Assembly (NCBI GenBank): GCA_949502025.1
Contig: CATBCG010000071.1
Coordinates: forward strand, 1 to 64,000
From: MGBC131033 sp910585655
GTDB taxonomy: Bacteria > Bacillota > Clostridia > Lachnospirales > Lachnospiraceae
Direction of reading: 5' to 3'
DNA length: 64,000 nt
In this document: positions 58,790 to 64,000 of the stretch, one piece after another
How the letters are laid out: each line of letters opens with the position of its first letter
Position numbering within the stretch: the first letter of the stretch is position 1
Position numbers and translations under genes: made by a program
Notes under the pieces: model-generated
Told to the model about the DNA's origin: nothing
Seen by the model: the letters and a program-made list of their open reading frames with translations, nothing else
Database searches by the model: none

Positions 58790-60949
58790 CTACTGTGTTT
58801 TGGTTTCCTGCTGCTTTTGGTTCTTCCATTTCATCGGTGTCGTTCCTTCAAACTGGTTAAACAGGTTCGTCAGTGGTCTGGTCGTATAAAAACCGACCAA
58901 ATCCGCAGCTTCCTTTACCGTTTTTCCCTCTAAAAGCAGGAGTTTGGCCTGTTCAAGCCTCACCTGATTGATATAATCCAAAAGCCCGCAATTCCGGTAA
59001 CGTTTGAACATCTGTGACAAATTGGAGAGCCCAAAGCCCAGCATATCTGCCAAAAATCCGACCGTCAGGTTTTTATCCGCATAGTGGCTGTCGATATAAG
59101 CGGCTACTTCCCGCATTTTTTCCTCTGGTTCGATATGGTCATCTTCCTCTCCGGCTTGTTTTGGCAGCGTCGCCTCCTCCGGCTCCTGGTAAAGCAATTC
59201 CAGAACCTTTGCCGCTTCTTTATACTGCTGCCGGTCAATCAGTTGTTGAAGCCTGCGAATCTGGCGGTAATGTTTCGCTCCTTCTTCGCTGTTATCCTGT
59301 CTAAATTCTTCATAGACAATCACAGGAAGCGGACTGCCAATCATATCCCGAAAGCGAATCAACTCCCGTACTTCCTGATAAGCCAAAACAGTCTCCTTTC
59401 CATTTTGGTGAAGGGCGCTGATATCTGCCACAATCGAATAGTGAAAATATTCTCTGGCATAGACGCAAACCCGTTCGGCAACCTCGCGAAGCTTAGAAAG
59501 CGCTTCTGCCCCTGACTCTTTTGGAACTCCAAACAAGCAAAGTAAGAATCCCTCACATTCCAGACAAAAGGAAGGATACTCTCCAGCGGTCAGTTCCTCG
59601 GTAATGTTCTTTAAGACAAAGAACGGAAGTTCCAGCCGATCTGCCAGGCTCTGCCCTGGCTTTCCTGTCTTTAGGTGCAGTCTGGCAGACGTCGTCCCTG
59701 CTTCTTCTGTCTCTTCCTGCTCCTCTGCTTCATAAGCCAACAGCAAAACATCGTCTTCTCCAAACAGATCATGAAGCAATTCATAAGCCTGGAATACCTC
59801 CTGCCTGCCAAAGCTTCTCTCCTGTAAAAACCGTGCCAGCAGCGTTTCTCTGGCATACTGTTCGCTTTTTCGGGTTAAACTTCTGTGTTCGCTGGCAATG
59901 CTGTTGCGCTCGCTAGCGATGCTTCTTTGCTCTGCGTAATCCTTGGAAAGCCGCTCTAAAGAAGCTTTGATCAGGCTGAACTCGTCTCTGTGTTCTTCAC
60001 TGCCGTAAAATCGCTGCTCCATCTGCTTTGCCAGATCCGCCAGTTCTCGTACCGGAGAATAGCTTTTTCTAGCCATATACCACGCTATCGCTCCTCCTGC
60101 CAGCAGACAAATCAACACATAGATAAATAAGATATACTGCATTTGCTTAATCGGAGAAAGGTACTGGCTTTTTTCCACAAGGTTCATGACCCAAATTCCG
60201 CTGTCCGGTAGCTCCTGCTGTAAAAGAAAGTAGTCCCGATTCTTTCCTGCCAAAACCTGTTCTACCAGCTCCTCCGGCGGTTGTTGCCACTCTCCGGCAG
60301 AAAAATAACAGTCCTGCTTGGCGTCGTAAAGACAGGTCAGATATTCCCCGGACACTAACATTTCTCCTAATAAGCCCATATCATAACGAATCAGAATCAC
60401 AACAGGAGCCTTTTTTTCCTGATAACGCCAGGAGGAATGAACATAGATTCCCTCATAGTCTTCCCCTATCCGGTTTAAGAAAAAATGGTTATAATTTTCC
60501 TCTTCCATCAGACGTTCAAACTGATCGTACTCCATGCCCAAAAAAGACTCTGCCACCGGCTCTACCCAGCTGTAACGGTAACATGCCGATTCCGAAAGCA
60601 AATATTCCTGTTCTGACATATTAATCGTAATGGAAGAAAACAGATGATTTGCTGTCTGATAATGCCGAATCATTCCGGTTATTTCCTGAATCAAGACTGC
60701 CTCACTATAACCAGCGCCTTCCGGCAGGTTCATCAATAACGCTACCTTTTCATCACAAAGCAGTGCCTCACTGATATTTCTGGCATCCTCTATGGCATTT
60801 TCTACCACGGTCTGCATATTCCGAAGATTCATTTCCTGGATCGCATCCACTTCCGACTGAACGGAAGCTTGTGAATACCCATACAGCATACAGCCAAATA
60901 CAAACGGAACTATCAGTACGCAGATATAAGAAAGCAACCATTTTTTCAT
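58790..60949 (-). CDS. Membrane-bound AraC-family sensor-regulator
   Basis: A 719-residue one-component sensor. TM1 is near residues 4-24 (WLLSYICVLIVPFVFGCMLY), then an extracellular domain of about 240 residues. TM2 lies near residues 270-293 (YILFIYVLICLLAGGAIAWY), followed by a coiled-coil with a SIASERNSIASEHRSL repeat. A long cytoplasmic region leads to the C-terminal AraC double HTH (NLTVGFLADMLGFGLSNLSQ, KEAADLVGFYTTRPLTNLFN). Regulators of this layout control sugar-use loci in Firmicutes. Its ATG overlaps the stop of the kinase gene (ATGA), so the two are coupled. Confidence 0.9.
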   Translation of the reverse strand: MKKWLLSYICVLIVPFVFGCMLYGYSQASVQSEVDAIQEMNLRNMQTVVENAIEDARNISEALLCDEKVALLMNLPEGAGYSEAVLIQEITGMIRHYQTANHLFSSITINMSEQEYLLSESACYRYSWVEPVAESFLGMEYDQFERLMEEENYNHFFLNRIGEDYEGIYVHSSWRYQEKKAPVVILIRYDMGLLGEMLVSGEYLTCLYDAKQDCYFSAGEWQQPPEELVEQVLAGKNRDYFLLQQELPDSGIWVMNLVEKSQYLSPIKQMQYILFIYVLICLLAGGAIAWYMARKSYSPVRELADLAKQMEQRFYGSEEHRDEFSLIKASLERLSKDYAEQRSIASERNSIASEHRSLTRKSEQYARETLLARFLQERSFGRQEVFQAYELLHDLFGEDDVLLLAYEAEEQEETEEAGTTSARLHLKTGKPGQSLADRLELPFFVLKNITEELTAGEYPSFCLECEGFLLCLFGVPKESGAEALSKLREVAERVCVYAREYFHYSIVADISALHQNGKETVLAYQEVRELIRFRDMIGSPLPVIVYEEFRQDNSEEGAKHYRQIRRLQQLIDRQQYKEAAKVLELLYQEPEEATLPKQAGEEDDHIEPEEKMREVAAYIDSHYADKNLTVGFLADMLGFGLSNLSQMFKRYRNCGLLDYINQVRLEQAKLLLLEGKTVKEAADLVGFYTTRPLTNLFNQFEGTTPMKWKNQKQQETKTQ

Positions 60950-62454
60950 TTACTTCCGCTTCCTCTTGCCGCGGCTACCGCCCGTTTCCATCCGTCCCTT
61001 TTTTTCTCTACGGTTCCGGCAGAAAGCTTAGGCTCATAATAAGCCCTAGCGTCCCGTTCAAATACGCTTTCTTCATAAAGCCCTAAGGCGATTCCAGCCG
61101 CATACGCCGCCCCAATCCCGGACAGTTCTTCCATTTGCGGCACACGAACCGGAATTCCGGCAATATCGCTTTGGAACTGCATCAGATACTGATTGCCGGT
61201 CGGTCCTCCGTCTACCCGCAGCTCCTGCACCAAAATCCCACTGTCCTCCTCCATCACCTTTAAAATATCGGTGATCTGGTAGGCTATCGAATCCACAGCC
61301 GCCCGTACCAGTTCAGCCTTTCCGGTCATTCTCGTCATCCCGCAGATAACTCCTTCTGCCTGGCTGTCAAAATACGGCGCGCCTAATCCGGTAAAGGCAG
61401 GCACCAAATACGTATGATCCTCCGGATTCGCCTTTTTTGCCCATTCCTCGGATTCCTTTGAGCTGCCGATCAAACCGACCTCCTCTGCCAGCCATTTGAT
61501 CGTCGCGCCTGTATAATTGATATTCCCCTCCAGCACATAGAACACCTTTCCGGAAAGACCATAGGCTAAGGAGGTTACAGCCCCATGTTCGCTGACAATC
61601 GGCTTTTCACCAATGTTCATCATAACAGAAGAACCGGTGCCATAGGTCGTCTTAATCATACCGACTTTATGACAACCCTGCCCGTAAAGCGCCCCATGCG
61701 AATCACCGAACACCCCGCGAATCGGGATAGGTTCCTGGAAAAAGCCCTCTAAGTCCGTACTGCCATAATCTCCGTTAGAATCCGTTACCGTAGCCAGACT
61801 TTCCATTGGAACCCCAAACAAACAGCACAATTCCTCATCCCAGGATAACGTATGAATATTAAATAACTGTGTTCTGGAAGCATTGGAATAATCGGTCTGG
61901 AACCGCTCGCCCTTCGTCAGCTTATACACCAGCCAGCTATCCATCGTCCCGGCGCAAAGCGTTTTTTCTAAGGACTCTTTGGCGTCCCCTGCCTGATTTT
62001 GTTCCTTTAGCCAATGAAATACCCAGGCAAGCTTGGCGGCTGAAAAATAAGGAGATAAATTCAAGCCAGTTGCTGCCTTTACCACAGCCGCATGCCCCTC
62101 CTGCTCCAGCCGCTCACAAAGCGCGGCGCCTCTGGCGCACTGCCAGACAACGGCATTGTAAACCGGCAGCCCGGTTTCCCGATTCCATACCATAGCCGTT
62201 TCCCGCTGGTTGCTGATCCCAAGCCCCGCGATCTCTTCTTTCGGCACACCGCTTTCCGTAACCACATCCTGCAATACCTGGATCGTATTGCGGTAAATCT
62301 CCATTGGATCATGCTCTACCCAGCCGATTTCATTGATAATCTGCCGATGCGGCAAATCTTTCCTTGCTACCAAGGCACCCGTTCGATCAAACAGCAGCGC
62401 CTTAGTGCCGGAAGTACTTTGATCCACCGCCAGTATATAGTTTTTTTCGCTCAT
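60946..62454 (-). CDS. FGGY-family kinase, glycerol-kinase-like
   Basis: A 502-residue sugar kinase. It has the FGGY start YILAVDQSTSGTKALLFDRT, the glycerol-kinase-like WVEHDPMEIYRNTIQV, SNQRETAMVWNRETGLPVYN (Arg-Glu of the glycerol site), LNLSPYFSAAKLAWVF, GVFGDSHGALYGQGC (catalytic Asp) and the ATP loop TYGTGSSVMMNIG. Compared with E. coli GlpK, WQCRRT-like is WQCARG here, so substrate may not be glycerol. The gene is flanked by a split transketolase and an AraC sensor, which favours a pentose or other polyol. Confidence 0.85.
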   Translation of the reverse strand: MSEKNYILAVDQSTSGTKALLFDRTGALVARKDLPHRQIINEIGWVEHDPMEIYRNTIQVLQDVVTESGVPKEEIAGLGISNQRETAMVWNRETGLPVYNAVVWQCARGAALCERLEQEGHAAVVKAATGLNLSPYFSAAKLAWVFHWLKEQNQAGDAKESLEKTLCAGTMDSWLVYKLTKGERFQTDYSNASRTQLFNIHTLSWDEELCCLFGVPMESLATVTDSNGDYGSTDLEGFFQEPIPIRGVFGDSHGALYGQGCHKVGMIKTTYGTGSSVMMNIGEKPIVSEHGAVTSLAYGLSGKVFYVLEGNINYTGATIKWLAEEVGLIGSSKESEEWAKKANPEDHTYLVPAFTGLGAPYFDSQAEGVICGMTRMTGKAELVRAAVDSIAYQITDILKVMEEDSGILVQELRVDGGPTGNQYLMQFQSDIAGIPVRVPQMEELSGIGAAYAAGIALGLYEESVFERDARAYYEPKLSAGTVEKKRDGWKRAVAAARGSGSK

Positions 62455-62472
62455 ATTTCCCTCTATTCCAAA

Positions 62473-62516
62473 CCGCAAAACAACAAGATCAAAAGGGCTG
62501 TTTTGCTGCTTTGCGG
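62473..62516 (-). promoter_or_regulatory. Hairpin between transketolase and kinase genes
   Basis: CCGCAAA (62473-62479)/TTTGCGG (62510-62516) in the 141-bp gap. It may be an internal attenuator or processing site rather than a full terminator, because no T run follows. Confidence 0.4.
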
Positions 62517-62595
62517 CTTTTCTGTGATAAATTTGCCAAACGGTCTCCTATCTGGCTAGTCGTGTTGTTTCAGAAGGTGATTCGGCGGTTGGCGA

Positions 62596-63531
62596 TTAGC
62601 GTACCAGCAGCTTATTGGCTTCTTTGACGAGGTTTTCTGCATTCAAACCATAATAATCAAATACTTCCTGAGACTTGCCCGCAATCGCCGGTTCATCCGG
62701 AAGTGCCAGACCAATCACCGGGCATGGCTCCTCTGCTCCTACAATCTGACTGACCATCGATCCCATGCCGCCAAGCAGAGAATGCTCCTCAATCGTGATG
62801 ATATGACCGGTTTCTCTTGCTGCCCGTACAACCGCTTCCCGATCGATCGGCTTGACGCAATACATATCCAGCACACGGCAGGAAATGCCTTGTCCGCCTA
62901 ACGTATCGGCAGCCTTGACCGCTGCTCCCACCATTTCACCGCAGGCGATGATCGTCAAATCGCTTCCCTCGCGGACGGTAACAGCCTTATTCATTTCAAA
63001 CGGGCAATATCCTTCGCTGTAGACGTCCTCTACCGGATTCCGTCCTACCCGGATATAAGCCGGCTCATTGTCTGCCAAAAGAGCCGCCATCAGCTTTTCA
63101 GTCTGAAAACGGTCGCTTGGCAGATATACTCTCATTCCTGGTACGCTTGCCAGCGCTGCGATATCCTGAGCGGAATGATGCGTCATACCAAGCGCGCCGT
63201 AACTGATACCGCCGCTAATACCAATCAGTTTTACGTTCGTATGAGAATACGCCACGTCTACTTTTGCCTGCTCCATGCTTCTGGTCGATAAAAAGCACGC
63301 CGGAGAAGCGGCATAGGCTTTTTTCCCACATCTGGCCAAACCCGCCGCAGTCGAAACCAGACTTTGTTCCGCAATTCCTACTTCTATAAACTGCTTTGGA
63401 TAAGCCTCTGCAAAAGCTGCCAAGGAAGCGGATCCTCTGGAGTCGCTGCACAGTACGACTACATCCTGATCGGTTTTCGCCGCCTCCATCAGACATTCAC
63501 AAATCACCTGTCTATTCGGTATCTTATTCAT
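62596..63531 (-). CDS. Transketolase C-terminal subunit
   Basis: A 311-residue subunit with the pyrimidine-binding and C-terminal domains of transketolase. Motifs: DVVVLCSDSRGSASLAAFAE, IEVGIAEQSLVSTAAGLARC (catalytic Glu) and ALGMTHHSAQDIAALASVPG. It pairs with the N-terminal subunit; the ATG at 63531 overlaps the upstream stop (ATGA). Split transketolases are common in Firmicutes sugar operons. Confidence 0.95.
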   Translation of the reverse strand: MNKIPNRQVICECLMEAAKTDQDVVVLCSDSRGSASLAAFAEAYPKQFIEVGIAEQSLVSTAAGLARCGKKAYAASPACFLSTRSMEQAKVDVAYSHTNVKLIGISGGISYGALGMTHHSAQDIAALASVPGMRVYLPSDRFQTEKLMAALLADNEPAYIRVGRNPVEDVYSEGYCPFEMNKAVTVREGSDLTIIACGEMVGAAVKAADTLGGQGISCRVLDMYCVKPIDREAVVRAARETGHIITIEEHSLLGGMGSMVSQIVGAEEPCPVIGLALPDEPAIAGKSQEVFDYYGLNAENLVKEANKLLVR

Positions 63532-64000
63532 GCCTTTTTCGCCTCCTCTTCCTTTTGCTTTAGTTCTTCCATTGCCTGCTTATACTGCTCGTCGTTCGGC
63601 ACCTGGTGATGCCATGCCTTTTGTCCTTCCATAAAGGAAACGCCGCAGCCTTTGATGCTGTCTGAAATAATCACAGTTGGTTTTCCTTTATAAGCTTTTG
63701 CTTTTGTAAAGGCGTCATCCAGAGAATCGACATCATTTCCAACTGCATGAATCACATTCCAGCCAAAGGAACTCCAACGCTCGTCCTGACTGTCCTGCGT
63801 CATCACTTCTTCGGTCGTTCCGGAAATCTGTAAACGATTCCGGTCTACAACCGCGATCAGGTTGTCTAACTTATAATGACCGCCGCACATCGCGCCTTCC
63901 CAGACAGAACCTTCTGCCAACTCGCCGTCGCCCATCACGACATAGACGTGATAATCTCTGCCATCCATCTTTCCGGCTAATGCCATTCCCACCGCTACCG
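63528..64000 (-). CDS. Transketolase N-terminal subunit, start beyond window
   Basis: The C-terminal 157 residues of the ThDP-binding subunit. It shows VAVGMALAGKMDGRDYHVYV, VMGDGELAEGSVWEGAMCGG (the GDG-x24-N thiamine diphosphate motif), LIAVVDRNRLQISG and KAYKGKPTVIISDSIKGCGV. The frame stays open to the edge, so the start lies outside. It overlaps the C-terminal subunit gene by 4 bp. Confidence 0.95.
   Translation of the reverse strand, partial: VAVGMALAGKMDGRDYHVYVVMGDGELAEGSVWEGAMCGGHYKLDNLIAVVDRNRLQISGTTEEVMTQDSQDERWSSFGWNVIHAVGNDVDSLDDAFTKAKAYKGKPTVIISDSIKGCGVSFMEGQKAWHHQVPNDEQYKQAMEELKQKEEEAKKA

Noticed and set aside
59880..59940. SIASE-type amino-acid repeat in the AraC sensor as a tandem DNA repeat of interest
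   Set aside because: It is a short two-copy repeat in a coiled-coil linker, likely structural.
1..64000. tRNA, rRNA, prophage or conjugative element genes
   Set aside because: No cloverleaf-type CCA-ended sequence, rRNA core or structural phage gene was seen by reading; a covariance-model scan would be needed to exclude small RNAs.

Overview
The window looks like a chromosome segment of a low-to-mid GC, anaerobic, Gram-positive gut-type bacterium, most likely a Lachnospiraceae member (Blautia/Roseburia-like). This rests on gene content: a fused acyl-CoA dehydratase activase/HgdB-like protein, a Na+-pumping decarboxylase, a flavodiiron protein, FeoB with its Cys-rich partner, many lipoprotein solute-binding proteins with AraC regulators, and a clostridial-type pilus-like locus. 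Genus-level identity is inference. I see no rRNA, tRNA, CRISPR array or prophage. Most genes lie on the minus strand.

Layout. 1-1.3 kb: the end of an IS200/IS605 element next to a dead IS1182-type transposase. 1.3-4.1 kb: a locus with an RRNPP-like HTH regulator, a short exported-peptide gene, a matrixin-type zinc protease and a lipoprotein; the peptide and protease genes each carry one -1 homopolymer frameshift. 4.2-11.1 kb: GH3 beta-glycosidase, a HipA-like kinase and a three-gene sugar ABC importer without ATPase. 11.2-14.7 kb: GNAT, ZIP metal transporter, orphan solute-binding lipoprotein. 14.7-22.5 kb: two Gfo/Idh/MocA oxidoreductases, an AraC regulator coupled to a flavodiiron protein, a Ham1-like pyrophosphatase, a BIG2 surface protein and a NahK-like sugar kinase. 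22.6-25.1 kb: a DtxR/MntR-type regulator that appears to start at ATA, then an IbrA/IbrB pair. 25.1-30.3 kb: a compact pilus-like operon with a PilT-type ATPase, a PilC/GspF platform, four pilin-like proteins and a transglutaminase-like lipoprotein.

30.3-38.5 kb: LysM protein, the 1411-residue activase/dehydratase fusion, and the iron cluster (two FeoA-like proteins, FeoB, Cys-rich FeoB partner) with a shared 14-bp palindrome at both promoters. 38.5-44 kb: GNAT, an unrecognised protein, GlpP antiterminator, a tandem HAD fusion, then a Fic toxin/RelB-type antitoxin pair in a repeat-rich region. 44-48.3 kb: sugar isomerase-like protein and a thiamine salvage operon (thiD, thiM, thiE) whose first two genes are an MNT/HEPN toxin-antitoxin pair. 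48.3-53.5 kb: a Na+-pump decarboxylase operon that carries both MmdA-type and OadA-type carboxyltransferases. 53.5-64 kb: AAA-ATPase-like/PD-(D/E)XK protein, two paralogous solute-binding lipoproteins, a membrane AraC sensor-regulator translationally coupled to a glycerol-kinase-like FGGY kinase, and a split transketolase that runs off the right edge.

The main themes are sugar uptake and phosphorylation, metal homeostasis, decarboxylation-linked energy conservation, and a scatter of toxin-antitoxin-like genes. The loci most worth a second look are the peptide/regulator/protease locus (1.3-4.1 kb), the minimal pilus-like operon, the toxin-antitoxin-led thiamine operon, and the feo operators.
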